64,000 nucleotides of DNA from Rotaria sordida. Its lineage: Eukaryota > Rotifera > Eurotatoria > Philodinida > Philodinidae. Location of the stretch: assembly GCA_905250125.1 (NCBI GenBank), contig CAJNOL010000305.1:101201-165200 (forward strand). Direction: 5' to 3'. Below, in pieces: positions 11,900 to 24,715 of the stretch. The notes beneath the pieces are model-generated. The model did no database searches. It was not told the origin of the DNA and saw only the letters and a list, made by a program, of their open reading frames with translations. Position 1 is the first letter of the stretch. Each line of letters starts with the position of its first letter. Made by a program: the position numbers and the translations under genes.

Positions 11900-12877
11900 A
11901 ATCATAATACCATATATCAATAGTTATGTAAATCCTAATACTTGAATGAGTATGATGGTTGCAACACCATTTGAATAAACTATTAGATCTACAATAGAAA
12001 CTGCTGTTTATATACTTTCTAATTGAATTGTATAAAATAATCTATTTTAAATTATAAACTATTTAAATAAAAAAGTTATTATGTCCTAGAAGATAATTTT
12101 ACTCCTTCAAATAATAGAATATCATATGTGATCAAATTTTTTTCATTCTATGGATGTATAAGGCAATAACAGCATCGTATCTAATCGAAATGTATTTAAC
12201 TACACCTGTTGCCATTATTTCGTCAGATGGCTCCTTTAAATTATAATACATATACAGTCGATGTGATTCTTCCATGAAATCATTTTATATATAGTCAATC
12301 AAAATCATCAATATTTCTGGTTGCATATTGTCACATGATTCTAATAAAAATAAAATTGTCTAAATTATGATATACTACAGAATCAATTAAAACGAAAAAT
12401 CTCTTTTAATAAAAGTATGTGTTTCAATAAAAATAAATATTCGACATATATTAGTTTTTCTAGATAAAATTCAAAATAATATCAACGAGTTGATAAACCA
12501 AACAAATATTATAGTAATATTAGATATCAATAATTCTAAAATTAATTCAATACAACATTTAATTTTAACAATCAATGAAAAAAAACCTGTTAATCAAGAT
12601 ATGTTAATATAGAGAAAAAAACAAATATATATATATATATTGTTCGTCTTCTCATCGTTATACTCGTTGACTTGATGCAATATTAGGAAAACAATCCTGA
12701 AATATTGAATTATTTTTTTAGATTCAATTCGAATAATTTCCATTAAAATAAAAATTTAATGATAATCAATCAATATTAGTTGTATCTATTTATTTTCTTT
12801 TACGAACAAAAAAAAATTTAATACCATTATTCATCAATGAAGAATAATTTATTTGAAAGAAAAGAAAAAAAAATGAG
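11900..12877. other. Spacer between the two tRNA-Tyr genes
   Basis: AT-rich spacer. It contains one open stretch without ATG at 12391-12612 (+, 73 codons), described among the findings, and a short TA run near 12628. No confirmed gene. The high identity of the flanking tRNAs does not extend visibly into this spacer. Confidence 0.4.
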
Positions 12878-12966
12878 TCCCGCGAACCGGAGTCGAACCA
12901 GTGACCTAAAGATTACAGTTATTATACATCTACAGTCTTCCGCTCTACCAACTGAGCTATCGCGGG
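12878..12966 (-). tRNA. tRNA-Tyr: tRNA-Tyr (GTA) with 16-nt intron, second copy
   Basis: Identical to the copy at 11622-11710 in the mature sequence. The only difference I see is one base in the intron (ATGTATAATAACTGTA). Acceptor stem, D arm, GTA anticodon, T arm and discriminator A are intact. It has the same strand and lies about 1.17 kb away, so this is a local duplication or a small tRNA-Tyr cluster. Confidence 0.95.
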
Positions 12967-13642
12967 CTCGTTTAGCCTTCGAGAGTAGTACTTATTGAAC
13001 CTATGAACAAATCATAAGTATTTTTCATGTTGAAATAAAGAGATTTAGTTCATTATCAAATAATGAGTTGAAAATAATTAAAAAAACCTATGATTCATAA
13101 CGTCTTGATCGTTGTGAAATTCATTAATTTATTAGTTTCTTACCATGACAGTAAAAATCAATACTTCATAATTTGAACAAATTCTACTCAAGAATTTGAT
13201 TAATTTTTTAGCTGAAATTTATGAATCTTTTTTTCTATTAAATAAATTTTCAAGATCTTTAAAGTTGACAAGCCTGGAATTCTAGTGCAACAATAATTTT
13301 AAAAAATCAATAAATATAATATTACTGAATTGATTCTACATAGTGAATGGCGTATTATTTTATATAAAAATAACGATCATTCAATGATAAAATTTTTTTT
13401 CTTTATTTTTGTTTATATAGAAATGACTAATCGATATGAAAGACACGATTAAAGTCTAACCGGCTATTAATGGATCATTACTGATAGCAATAACGATATA
13501 AAATAAGCTTTAATATAATGTCAGAGATAATATCATGATTTTTTTTTATGGCATACTTCACTGGTGGAGATGACCTGAAATTATTACCTATTTATTATTT
13601 TGCATTTCATTGTGTTTTTGAGTGCATCAATCGATTATAAAA

Positions 13643-14928
13643 ATGACATTGAACAATACATATAATCTTGTATGTACTAAAGAAGATAAAGATTTTGTAT
13701 TAATTATTCGATTAATTGTTGGAGGATGGTCATCTGTTGTTACATGTATATTTGGTTTATTAGGTAATACATTTTCAATAATTGTATTAGCAAATAAACG
13801 TATGAAAGTATTATCAACTAATATATATTTAATTGCATTAGCAGCTGTAAATCTTCTTTGGCTTATTTTATTCTTTATATTTTACGCACTTCGTTTAACT
13901 ATTATTATTCCGTATTTTATTTCAAAAAATCAAGAAAATGTACACAGTTTCTATAATGAAATGTACCATCAGTGAGTTTTATGCACGATTTAATTATGTC
14001 CTTGCTTTATATATATATTTATAGGTTATCACCATACACCATTCCATTAATGTATACTCTTCAATTATGTATAACTTATTATACAGTAGCTGTTTCTGTT
14101 GATCGTTATTTATATGTTTCAATGGGTTTAAATGCTAGTCAATATTGTACCATACGAAACGCTTTACGTATTATATTATTATTAACAATAGTTGCAATTA
14201 GTTTTATGATACCACATTGGTTTGAATTTCGTGTTATTACACAAATCGATACTGCGAATCGAACTTCTTATATAAAATCATGTAAGTACAAAACTTACAT
14301 CTTTTTTTTTGTTGTTTTTATTATTATTTTAATTTAATCAAACTTTACAGATACATCTATTGGTCAACTAAAAATGTTTCGTGAAATAGTTAAAATTTAT
14401 ATTTTTATACCAATTGTATATGTTATACCATTTCTTACATTAATATTTATAAATATTTTAACAGTTCGTCGACTTATACAATATCATGATGAACATCGTC
14501 GTTTATTATCAATATCAGTGCGACAAATAGCACACTTAAGAACAAATTTTAATTATTCTCGACGACATCGTCATGTAACAGTTATGCTTATAGCAGTTGT
14601 ACTTTTATTTCTTTTATGTCGTTTTCCAATGCTTATTAATCATATTTATGAAGCTCGATATCCAACAACAGATAATTATATATCAAAAGAAAATCTTTAT
14701 TTTCGATGTCGAATTCAACATATATTGAATATATTTGCTAATTTTATGCAAATAATTAATTCTAATGGAAATTTAATTATTTATTTACTTTGTTTTCAAC
14801 ATTTTCGTGAAACATCAAAAGAATTATTTGAAAAATTATTAACCTATATGGGAATACAATCAAATGACAATTTATCATCAGTGACGCAGACACGTTCAAG
14901 AGGAAGTACACTTTTAACAGCTATGTAA
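13643..14928 (+). CDS. Class A GPCR, FMRFamide-receptor-like
   Basis: Three exons (13643-13971, 14025-14281, 14351-14928) with GT-AG introns of 53 and 69 bp and matching phases, giving 387 aa. Seven hydrophobic segments: TM1 with GLLGNTFSIIVL, TM2 with LIALAAVNLLWLILFF, TM3 ending in VSVDRYLYV (the DRY motif), TM4 IILLLTIVAISFMIP, TM5 FIPIVYVIPFLTLIFINI, TM6 VTVMLIAVVLLFLLCRFP, TM7 with NSNGNLIIYLL in place of NPxxY. N-glycosylation site NNT near the N terminus. The (N/S)xxxNxxIY form of TM7 and the overall layout fit the FMRFamide-receptor group common in lophotrochozoans. TM2 has Asn where Asp2.50 is normally found. The start is the first ATG; the ligand is unknown. Confidence 0.88.
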
Positions 14929-16615
14929 ACAAAACAAATTTATTATTAATTAAATCTGCACTAAAAATCTTTCAAATAAAAAAACATTTAGGACATAAAA
15001 TTAATTTTGTTTTTGTTTCATTAGAATGTTTAAAAAAAGTTGTTTCAGCTGCTCTTTGATGTTGTTTGTTACGTTAATCAAAATAATAAATTAATACTTG
15101 AAAACATTCACTTAATGTTTTGATTAAACATTTCAGTGTAGGACTGTCGAATCTTTGCCGATGTTTTTCTTGTTAAGAGAATGATCATTTATAGTAATTC
15201 AATAGAAACAATATTCAAACCCATATTCTATTCTATATAGAACTCAAAGATCTCTAAAAAATAATGTTTTATAACCTTGAGAATAATTTTAAAAAATTCT
15301 CTTGATGTTAAATTGTAGTTTGAACTTCAATACGACTATTAACAATTTTAATTTTATCTGAGAGAACATAGTGATTAACTAAGGTCAAAAGATTCATTTT
15401 TTTTGATACCAAAAATACTTGATTTTGATCTCGAATTATAAAATCTTTGCTCAATTATCACATATAAATGGTATAGATGGAAAAATATTATACAAAAACT
15501 TAATGTTAGCCGTACAATCTGTTTACTGTCTTTCACCGAGACAAGAAGAGTCCTATGCAAATAACGTCTTTTATGAAAGCCTTGAAAGTATGATGGGAAA
15601 GAATTTGTTGAGAAATTTGAAAATGATATTTCTACAGAATTTTATTGTGGATAATTTTCTATTTTGAATGAAACTTTTACAAGTGAAAATATGAAATTTT
15701 TTTCTCGAGGTGAGTTTAATTTTCACGATGTCATCTAGCATGAAAGATTGAAAACTTACACAATCTACAAATTAGACCAAAAATTCGATGGAACTATATT
15801 ATACTTATAAAATAAAGATTGAATTTACTGAAAAGCTTGATTACTTTCTGCAAAAAGCCTATGTGTTTTTTGTAATATCTTGAATTTTTCTGACAAAATA
15901 GTTCAGAATTTTCTGATTTCAATGCAAAAATGTTTCTATTAGAAACAGTTATAATAAAAAAAAGAATTTTTTGAGAGTCTACGTTAATGTTTGCTACGCA
16001 GCAGATGGTTTGGAATTTGGTATAAATTTACCAACAAATCTCGTAGTTTGATTTTTATGTAAACGTCTATTGAAAGCGACAACAAATTTGCGCATATCGA
16101 ACTGCAAAATAAAATTTATATTATGTCCACTAAATTTCAGTTATCTCAAAATACTTTTGATTTGGATTAGAGTTTCATCCGATTCTTAGAAACAACGTCC
16201 TTCTATTTTGACCTCTTCACATCACTGCTGGATTTAATGCTCTAAACTATTATCGAATATAAATATTTGTTTCGCATAGAGATGAATAAATTAATATGAA
16301 ATTTTAGATTTATTAACTTAAATGTTAATAAATCATTCATATTTATGATAAGGAAAGTAATTTATCTATCATAATGTTTTCAAGTTCATTATGGTATTTT
16401 AGCGTTGATTGTTTATTTGAAATAATAAATAGTTTGATAATATTACAGATTGTAATAAAATATATATTGAATAGAAAATTAACATGATTATTATTTTTTT
16501 TTAACTTTATACAAGAAAACTTCAAAATTTGTATTATTGCCATAAAAAAATGCGTAGTTAATGTTTACACATTCAATTTTTGCAAACATATTTTTTCCTT
16601 ATATAGAAAATAGAT
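14929..16615. other. Intergenic, no gene seen
   Basis: Follows the GPCR stop; AATAAA-like signals occur within about 50 bp (TCAAATAAAAAA near 14970). Overlapping short open frames on both strands at 15375-15667 have no recognisable content. No clear inverted repeat is apparent until 16616. Confidence 0.4.
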
Positions 16616-17393
16616 TTCACAGCAGCAATTAACATTTTATTAAGTATTTAGTAAATAAATAATACAGTAGAAATTTATATACTTAATAAGAATTCGAACT
16701 TTCGAATTTTTTAGACATCATTTTCAAGAGAAACATAACGCATTTAGGATCGAATCAAAGAAAACGAAAAAAAAAATACTACATGTATATCTTCTATATG
16801 TCCTTGATCACTTTATGGCTCGTCAAGAAGAAGATTCTATGTAATCCAGAAGGACCACCACTATTCTTTCTTGATTTTGAATTTAACTTTCTTCTTTCTA
16901 TTTTGACCTTCTGGGAATATAATTAATGGAGTTGATCTAACCGCTGCATTGAAGTCTGGTTTTAAAGCCATAATAGCTAAAGATTCCTTAATACTCAATC
17001 TATAAACAGAATTATCTTTATATAATATATTTCAATCCATGTAATTTATTCGATGTTTAAATTCCAATTCATGTTAAGCCAACATCGGTTTTAGATCGGA
17101 CCGTTCAAATACGAAGAAGAAAAAAATTAAATTCAAGATCAAGAAAGAATAGTGGTAATCCTGAATCATATAGAATCTTCTTCTTGATGAGCCATAAAGT
17201 GATCAAGGACATATAGAAGATATACATGGAGTATTTTTTTTTCATTTTCTTTGATTCGATCCTAACTGCGTTATGTTTCTCTTGAAAATGATGTCTAAAA
17301 AATTCGAAAGTTCGAATTCTTATTAAGTATATAAATTTCTACTGTATTATTTATTTACTAAATACTTAATAAAATGTTAATTGCTGCTGTGAA
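16616..17393. mobile_element. 778-bp foldback element with ~260-bp arms
   Basis: The left end TTCACAGCAGCAATTAACAT is mirrored at the right end (ATGTTAATTGCTGCTGTGAA). The inverted arms continue through recognisable blocks (AAGAATTCGAACTTTCGAAT; ATTTTTTAGACATCATTTTC; TATGGCTCGTCAAGAAGAAG) to about 16880 on the left and about 17130 on the right. Weaker pairing continues outward to about 16598 and 17406. The spacer of about 250 bp has no coding capacity. No obvious TA duplication could be fixed, so the superfamily is open. Confidence 0.82.
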
Positions 17394-18229
17394 GCCTATT
17401 TTATATACGTCCAAATGTTTGCCAATGAATTTTGACAATTATGTTTTTCTTAAGATGAGTTTTTTCTACGTTTTATTTATTTTACCTTCATCATAGAGCA
17501 AGTTAAGATTCTTATTACAAGAACGTATATCAAAAAATAATATATATTTCTTTTCGTACATTTGAAATGTATTATTGATCAGTAAAGCCTCAAACTTTTT
17601 TTTATTTTTCATCTACGTATAGAAAGCTAACAGAAACCGATTACGATAAATTTAGCTTTTTTTCATTTGGATTCTGAGAATAAACTAATGAAGCCCTTAG
17701 AAAGAACGATTGTATTCGATAGATTGAAGTCCATGTTTATATGCTCATAGTTATTTTTAAAAAGCCTTCAAATAAGTTCTGACAGTTCTCTTTCGCAGAG
17801 TAGTTTTATTGTATAGTAGTTAAATTGAAAACACATTAAATTCTCTTAAATTTATGCATAAAGTTTCATAGACGATTTGTATAACATATATTTGTTTATT
17901 CTTTTTACTCTTAGAATTTATTCTATTGAATGAGTACTCGGAGAGAAGTCTCATTTCTTTTTTTTTTCATGTATTACCGCTGCTTGAATGGTTGAATAAA
18001 ATTGAAAAGAAAAACGAGACAGTCGTCAAATATACACTTGAGTCATCAAGTAAAAAAAAGAAAATGTCCCTTTTTTTTTCTTCCTTTTCTCTGTTGCTTT
18101 TTTTGAGTTAAAAAAAATGTAGACTTACAAAAAAGCAATGTAGTAACAATGATGAATTTTTTAATCTTGATTGTTTTATTTGTGTACCAAGCAATTTGAA
18201 GATAAAAAAATCTTATATTTTTATTCTAT
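17394..18229. other. Intergenic upstream of the fucosyltransferase
   Basis: No gene is supported. The open frame at 17926-18111 is Lys/Ser/Phe-rich low-complexity sequence made by A and T runs and is not credible. The promoter of the fucosyltransferase should be here but shows no clear motif. Confidence 0.35.
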
Positions 18230-19499
18230 ATGCAGCATTATATAGAAATTATATACTTCAATTTTCGATATTCTATGGTATATCCTAAAAGATTTTTATC
18301 TTTGTTATATAGTTGGAAACATAAAATTTTCCTGATTATGATTGTTTTTATATTTTGTTTTTATTTTTATCAATCTCAATTATTTTACTATAAAAATTTT
18401 AATCAATCATTACCACTCATTCTACTTTATACGCATAATCATTCAATTAAAACACGAGATAATATTTGTAAAGGTACTCGAAATAAAGGACATGTTGTTA
18501 ATTTTGAAAAATGTCCAAAAAAATGTGAATTTTCATGTCAAATAGAAGACTTTAAACAACGTTCACCACGTGCGGTACTTTTTTTCGGTGAAGATTTTTA
18601 CTGGTCTTTTAATTTAACTGATCAAGATCGATTATCATTCAAACAAAGATGGATATTTTGGTCATGGGAAGCACCTATCAATCATCCAGAATATACTCGA
18701 TCTAAATTAACATTCAATTGGTTTGCTAATTTTTTTTTTGTTTTTGAAATTTATTTTTTCTTTATTATTTCAATTTAGGACAATGACTTATCGACAAGAT
18801 TCAGATATTGTACATTATTATGGTCGATATATTGCACGTAATTTATCATATACAATTCGTGATTATCAAACAAATGATTTTTATTTATCAAGAAAAAATA
18901 ATCAATCAACATTTGATGTAGATAATGAATTTAAAAATCGAAATAATAAAATTTTATGGATTGTATCCAATTGTAAAACTCGAACAAAACGACATAGAAT
19001 AGCTGCTGAATTAAATAAATATTTTCCAATTGATCAATATGGTAAATGTTCATTATTAAATAATGAAAGAAAATTAATATCATCAGAAGATTTTGAACAA
19101 AAACTTTTTAAATACAAGTTTTATTTAGCTTTTGAAAATGCAAATTGTCAAGATTATATTACTGAAAAGGCGTTTTATAATGCATTAGCACATGGAAGTA
19201 TTCCCATTGTACTTGGATCAAATGAAAATAATTATAAAAATATTTTACCACCAAATTCATTTATTCATATTGAAAATTTTAAAGAATTAGCAGATCTTGC
19301 TGATGAACTAATGAATATAAGTAAAAATTTATATATATTCAAATCTTATCATCAATGGCGTATTAATTATCGATTAATAGCATGGCCATCGAATTATTTT
19401 ATTGATAATCTATTTTGTAATTTATGTATTAAATTATATGAAGATGAAAAACAAAAGAGTTATGAAAATTTTCATCAATGGTTGAATAAATGCGAATAA
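18230..19499 (+). CDS. Alpha-(1,3)-fucosyltransferase, GT10 family
   Basis: Two exons (18230-18720 and 18779-19499) separated by a 58-bp GT-AG intron encode 403 aa. It would transfer fucose from GDP-fucose to GlcNAc of glycans in the Golgi. It has the type II layout: a short basic cytosolic tail, one membrane anchor (about residues 30-48: IFLIMIVFIFCFYFY), a stem and a catalytic domain. GT10 signatures are present: WEAP (WSWEAPINHPEY), FNWTMTYRQDSD formed exactly across the intron, and the donor-binding block FYLAFENANCQDYITEKAFYNAL followed by PIVLG. The last Cys lies in the C-terminal region. An alternative start lies at 18275 (MVYPKRF), still before the anchor. A decayed paralogue of exon 2 lies at 30264-31000. 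Confidence 0.93.
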
Positions 19500-20951
19500 T
19501 TATTATTGAGATCAATAAAATTTAATAGAAGATAAAAAAGCAAAGTTCGTTTTTTTAATGAAGCAAATTACAATACAGAAAAATTTTTTTAAAAAGAAAT
19601 CTTATCAAAATAAATGAGATATGTTTTTAATTAGTTTCTCAAATAATATATATCGTTCTCCATTCGTAACTTAATATGGTGATACAAAAGTTGAATTCTT
19701 GATGTTTGATCTCAACTTAAAGAAAAATATGTAATTTCAATTTTTTTACACAAAATATTTGTTAACATCAGAAATCGAGTAAAACTGTTGCTCTTTTAAA
19801 ATATGTCTTGCTACTAAATGAAATGTACTTTTTTATTAACTTCACAAGCCCATCGATTGTGTATCTCATCGCCAACACTCGCATCGATCCGAACATTACC
19901 AAGAAGAACATTCGTCGAAATGAACATCATCGAAATAGAGATCATCGACATGAAGTTTATCAAAAATGAAGATCGCCGAATGCTTTTCAATCATCTATGT
20001 TTGTAAGCTTCATCTAGATCACTTAGCTTTCGACGATCATTGCTTACATTCACTCTTTTTGAATATTTATCATATCGAGTCGCACACATATACTACAGGT
20101 ATCATCTCACAATATCGCCGATAAGTTCGGTTATTGAAATGAAGATCGCCGAAATGCAAATTATCAAATTTCTGCGATACGACTTTCGACAAAGAGCATA
20201 ATGATCAAATTGACTTGAACGTTGATAACGAAGTCCATGAAGATAAAGCTACTGCTTGCTTTGAGAAAATTTTACATTTGACATTTTCAAATAAGAGAAT
20301 GCCGAAAAACAAATAATATAGACTAATTGATAACCATGTATTTAGACAAACTCATTTATCCATGTAAAAAGATAATTGATTTAGTAGTTCTTAACAGAGT
20401 AGATGTATATCGTAACGTGTTTTTTTTTGTATCTTTTATTATATCGATCAAATTATATTATATTTATCTGTTGTCTTGAATTAAAATTAGTTAAGGAATA
20501 TTCATATGTCTGTGAGTTCAACTACCATTGTACTCTCATAGTCTATATAATCTGCAATTTGCTTAGCAGAATATTGAAGGATAAATTTACTATGTTCATC
20601 CTAGCAGTTATATTAAACTATTTAGCTTAGTTTCTCAATGAAAGATAATAAAAATATTCCTTCAATTATTTGATAATATTCCAAAAAACAATATTATAAT
20701 TCATGTGTTGATACAAATATAATATAAAGATAACAATCGAAAATTCTCACTAATAAGTATGCTTATCTCATTTGAATAAATGATATGAGTCCAAATAAAC
20801 TATTGACAAAGATTTCTAAAGAGAAATACCAATGTCATTTATCCATGACCATGAATTCTTTCAAGATGTTTTCGTACTTGTGAAGAAAATTTCATTCTCA
20901 TGAACAGTATCATCGTCATTTCTATTCTTCATTATCAGTTGTTCCATGAAT
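19500..20951. other. Intergenic, no gene seen
   Basis: Starts with an AATAAAAT polyadenylation-like signal about 15 bp after the fucosyltransferase stop. At 19900-20170 the sequence is unusually rich in TCGCCGAA and ATGAAGATCGCCGAA words (at least two near copies, about 19966 and 20139), a minor degenerate repeat. Short open frames (19818-20006, 20403-20630) are not convincing. Confidence 0.35.
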
Positions 20952-21041
20952 TTATTGTTTATCTTTTAGATGATGTGTTAAATGAATATGATTTGCATAA
21001 CAACCAATACCAGCAAATGTACAATAACTAGGAATAATTAC
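20952..21041 (-). pseudogene. Isolated terminal exon fragment, possible zinc-finger remnant
   Basis: On the minus strand a good acceptor (TTTATTTCTATAG) is followed by 29 open codons and TAA: VIIPSYCTFAGIGCYANHIH and then LTHHLKDKQ. Codon use matches the genuine exons of this window. The CTFAGIGC...H...H pattern vaguely recalls a degenerate C2H2 finger, but spacing is not canonical. No upstream exon was found: just 5' on this strand lies a dead mariner element, so the rest may have been lost. Unrecognised. Confidence 0.3.
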
Positions 21042-21229
21042 CTATAGAAATAAAATATGATTTGATTATCTCAATAAAAATTTCTTTACTTTCAAGTGAA
21101 AAATAAATCTCAAGCTTTATTTGTACCCTATAGAGTATCTTCATAATTATAATTTGCCTTTTTTCAATGGATTTTGTATTGAATACATCAAATGATTTTG
21201 AAGACGAGATTTCATTAGATTAGTCGATA

Positions 21230-22210
21230 AGGAATTTAATCATTAGTTAATTTTCGAACCTTTTTTTTGCATCAGCACGAATTCAATCAATTGAAGTTTT
21301 TTTATTGGTAACTTTGTCCTAGTCCGTCTGGCCACACAATTCGTCTCAGATTGAGTAATCGAGGGGATTAAGATTGGGACTGTTCGGCAGCTATCGTAAT
21401 GTTGGCCAAAAATTCCAGAAATGATGTTCGGAATATGTTGGAGCATGATAATCAGTGTGTGGCCGTGTTCCATTTTGCTAAAATATGAATTCCTTTCCCA
21501 TCAACTTCTGGCTATCATACAATGTGATTGGTAATATTTCATCAATATAACATTGATGGTTGATCGTATTTTCCTTGATAATCACAGGACGCGTTACGCC
21601 ATGGCCACACGCTCCTAATCATACGAAGAGAAAATTTTGTTTTCCGACGGATTTCTTCATTTGCATCAGCTTGCTGACGAATCGAAGCCTATATTCTATG
21701 ATTTTGACGGCTGTATACACTATTGATATTAAATTGTTTTTCGCCAAAAAGCAAGATTTTCCTGGATAAAGATTTTGTGACATTTTTTCTAACCTAATAT
21801 GTCAAACAAGAATCTTTTTTGCTTTTATGCATTCGTTAATTTCGAAGTAACATGTTCTACAAATGATTTGAACCCAAATCACTTTTCATTATTCTCTCCA
21901 TAGTTGACCTCGAGACATGATGCATTTTAGCGAATTGTCTTGTCGATGTTTTCTTTTTGATGTGAGGACGATGATGATTCACTCAATGAATCACTCTTTT
22001 TGTTCAGTACTGATCTGTACTTATTGTTTTCAAATATATTGCACCTAATTCTTTAGATGTTTTGATCCATCTGTAGATCGTTGATTTTCCGATTTCACCA
22101 ACAAGTCGTTTCAAAATCTATTGGTTACTTAATCGTTGTTCATATAAACGCAGTATAACATTTTGTATGTGTTCATTTTTTATGTTTTTTTTTTGTAAAA
22201 GAAGAAACTA
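21230..22210 (-). pseudogene. Decayed mariner-type transposase
   Basis: Minus-strand fragments in shifting frames give a mariner/IS630-like order. From 5' they are a helix-turn-helix segment (KSTIYRWIKTSKELG), RQFAKMHHVSRSTMERIMK, DLGS, and a degenerate mid-domain with KILLFGEKQFNI where catalytic Asp is expected. The C-terminal motif is LPNSPNLNPLDYSI followed by DELCGQTD and DKVTNKKT. The PNSPDLNPLDY-like block is typical of the third acidic residue region. Multiple stops and shifts make it non-functional. I could not locate reliable TIRs; the coordinates are the extent of recognisable coding similarity. Confidence 0.75.
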
Positions 22211-22577
22211 TCTTCATTTACCACTTACTTAATTTTGTGAAGCAAAAACGAAGTTTCTGAACTATGTTTGCACTACTCAAGCAAAGAAATGAAAGATATT
22301 CCATGCTTTATAGTTCACTCGTTAGTATAATTAGAGTATTAGTGAAGGGCCATTTCGTTTCTTTTTTTTTAGCCAAGTCAACGAGCGGACACGTTCAGTT
22401 GTCAATATAAACATTTGATCAATAGGATTGCTAATCTCTATTTTTCATGTTTTATGATCTCGTTTAACAAACAATTTTCTGAAACTTTTGTTTGCAAATT
22501 AAAACCGACTTTTCTATCATGCAAGAGTTTATATTTATATAAATTGTTTAATCATGTCCCTATATTTCAATTCAATA

Positions 22578-23062
22578 ATGTCTAGTAAAAAGAAACAAGA
22601 AACTCGTGTTAGTCTCGATTCTTCTATATTAACAGTTAACAAAGAGGTAGGATATGTATTTTAATATTTATTATTTAATCATATATTTTATTTTAGTCAA
22701 CCACAGTTTCAAGTCGAAGTAGAACTGAAGCCGAAAAGCCAATGATAAAAACACGAAAACCTCCACCAGTTCTTCCAAAATTATTACCGTATACACCACC
22801 TGATGCACTTATGTTTCCTTTATTTAATGCTATTCAACGTAGAGCATGGATGCGAGCAAGAAGATTATCCCATGAACTTATTTTATGTGATCCATTAAGA
22901 CAAAATTATCGTGATCTTTATTATCAAATTAATCAAATCATTACACTTATTGAACGACGTGTTCAGCCGAAAGCAGCAATTATTAGTCGAGTAGCAACTG
23001 CAAGTAGAGCAACAACTGCAAGTAATAGTAACACTGATGAGGAAACAATAATTCAACGATAA
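22578..23062 (+). CDS. Small conserved-looking protein, unrecognised (144 aa)
   Basis: Two exons: 22578-22646 and 22697-23062, with a 50-bp GT-AG intron in phase 0. The protein is Ser/Lys/Arg-rich at the N terminus, followed by a Pro-rich KPPPVLPKLLPYTPPDALMF and a helical segment with RRAWMRARRLSHELILCDP and YYQINQIITLIERR. The tail is low-complexity Ser/Thr. The layout 'helix - position in DP - IE helix' weakly recalls the C-terminal region of ERICH2 (glutamate-rich protein 2) type proteins, but I would not assign it. No signal peptide or membrane segment. It may be a small cytosolic or ciliary protein; that is a guess. Codon use matches other genes here. Confidence 0.7.
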
Positions 23063-24422
23063 ACATATTATACAAAAAAATGTCAAATGTCATTCTTCTT
23101 TTAAAATAAAAAGAAAAGAAATCTTGGACTAAAAATGTTTGAAATTGTTATAAATAGAAATAAGATACCTGATGTACAAATCAGAAACAATATAAGTATA
23201 AACTATATGATACAACAAGTTCATTCAGAAGAGTTAAAGTAGTGATCGTTTCGATCAACGGCTTATCAATAGGAGGAATTAAAATTTTTCTTTTACTATT
23301 AAAACAAGAGAGATTCATACAAACATGTTTTCACTATAAATGTAGACATAGTTGATGTGATTGTTGCACATAAATAACTGAGACAAGCACATGTATCATT
23401 ACTAGACACATAGAATTTGGGACAATATTGGAATGGTTGTAGATTTTAATTAAGACAATAGAAAACGATTAAATAAAAATTCAAATATTCGTGCTTACAC
23501 AAATAAGTTGCCTTCTAGTTTGTATTTATGTTATATATTTATAAAAATTTGTTAAAATAAACATTACAGAATCAATTGTTACAAAACTAGTAAATGAAAA
23601 TGTCGTTATATCAGAAATTATCTCTATTGAAATATAATCGTGAATAGCAATTAATTGTGACGGTGGGTGTGGGTGAAGAGTAAATCTACATCCCACACCT
23701 ACACCCTTAGCGTTTCAGAATAAATAAAGGTTCCGAATATTGTACGATCGATAAGTAGTCAGATAATATATGAGATGCCATTATTTTTAAAATTAAAGTC
23801 AATATTGGTATGATTCGATTCGTCTTTTAACGAGGAATCCGGATATAGTCTTAGATTTTATTTTTGATCTTGTTTCAATGCAGTAAACTACCAAAAATCG
23901 TCTGTCAAAATCATGCTAAAAATTGTCTTCTTCGATTTTTCTGCTTAAAGTATTTTGAGTCTATCTTCCTGAAAGTAAAATCTTTTAAAAGCAAAAAATT
24001 TTTTTTATCAAAATACTTATAATTGAAAGCTCTACAAACGCTGAAAGTTTCATCGAATTCGATGGTTGTTTTTTATTGTTTGTCTCGATCTCCTATGGGA
24101 TGGTTCATGCGAAAAATGGACTTTTTACCGTACTCAATTTCAAGAAACCTAAAGTAGCAGGACAAACTAAATATATTGGCTAATAGACTAGAGCTAGTAC
24201 CTCACTGTATAATAATCCGACACGCTCTCAAATTCTGCTTGGGTGAGAAATGTTGACCACAACGTGTCACTTTTTCACTATACGGAAATATAGGGTAAGT
24301 CTGTATTACCTACTTAGCAATAGAAACCCATTGAATCTGTGATTATTATATTCTTAAATAGATACTAGATATATCTATTCAACACGACTAGAATTGATGG
24401 GTAAGTTACTTTATCAGAAAAG
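23063..24422. other. Intergenic, one repeat motif
   Basis: No gene is supported. Contains copy 2 of the 48-bp motif (23660-23710). The remainder is AT-rich sequence without reading frames of interest. Confidence 0.4.
23660..23710 (-). repeat. Copy 2 of the ~48-bp dispersed motif
   Basis: Plus strand: GGTGGGTGTGGGTGAAGAG, then TAAATCTACATC, then CCACACCTACACCC. This is an imperfect palindrome. Its minus-strand reading aligns with the plus-strand copy at 30554-30600 and the minus-strand copy at 6419-6467. Confidence 0.55.
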
Positions 24423-24715
24423 AAAATTGAATATCTTCATTACGGTTCGAGAAAACGAGTTGATTTTCTTACCAAAGATAGAGGCATGTTCACACTCCAA
24501 ATTCGTATGGGCGAGATTAGTGAGAACCTATGGTGAGCATATTGTTTTTTTTTCCTATCTGTGAACAAGTAAAATTTTCTTGTTGAGGTCAATAGTGATA
24601 TTTAACAAAGATTCTCACTGACCTTGTTCTTATAAATTTAGAGTGTGAACATGCCTCTATCCTTGGTAAAAAAATGAACCCGTTTGGTCGAGTTATAATG
24701 GAGATATTCAATTTT
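24423..24715. repeat. Foldback repeat, ~105-bp arms
   Basis: Left arm 24423-24529 and right arm 24613-24715 are inverted copies with scattered mismatches. Shared blocks include AATTGAATATCT, TACCAA-GATAGAGGCATG and GGCATGTTCACACT. The loop is about 80 bp. No TA duplication was fixed and there is no coding capacity. A degraded MITE is likely. Confidence 0.7.

Noticed and set aside
17926..18111. 61-aa frame upstream of the fucosyltransferase
   Set aside because: Built from A/T homopolymer runs (Lys, Ser, Phe tracts).
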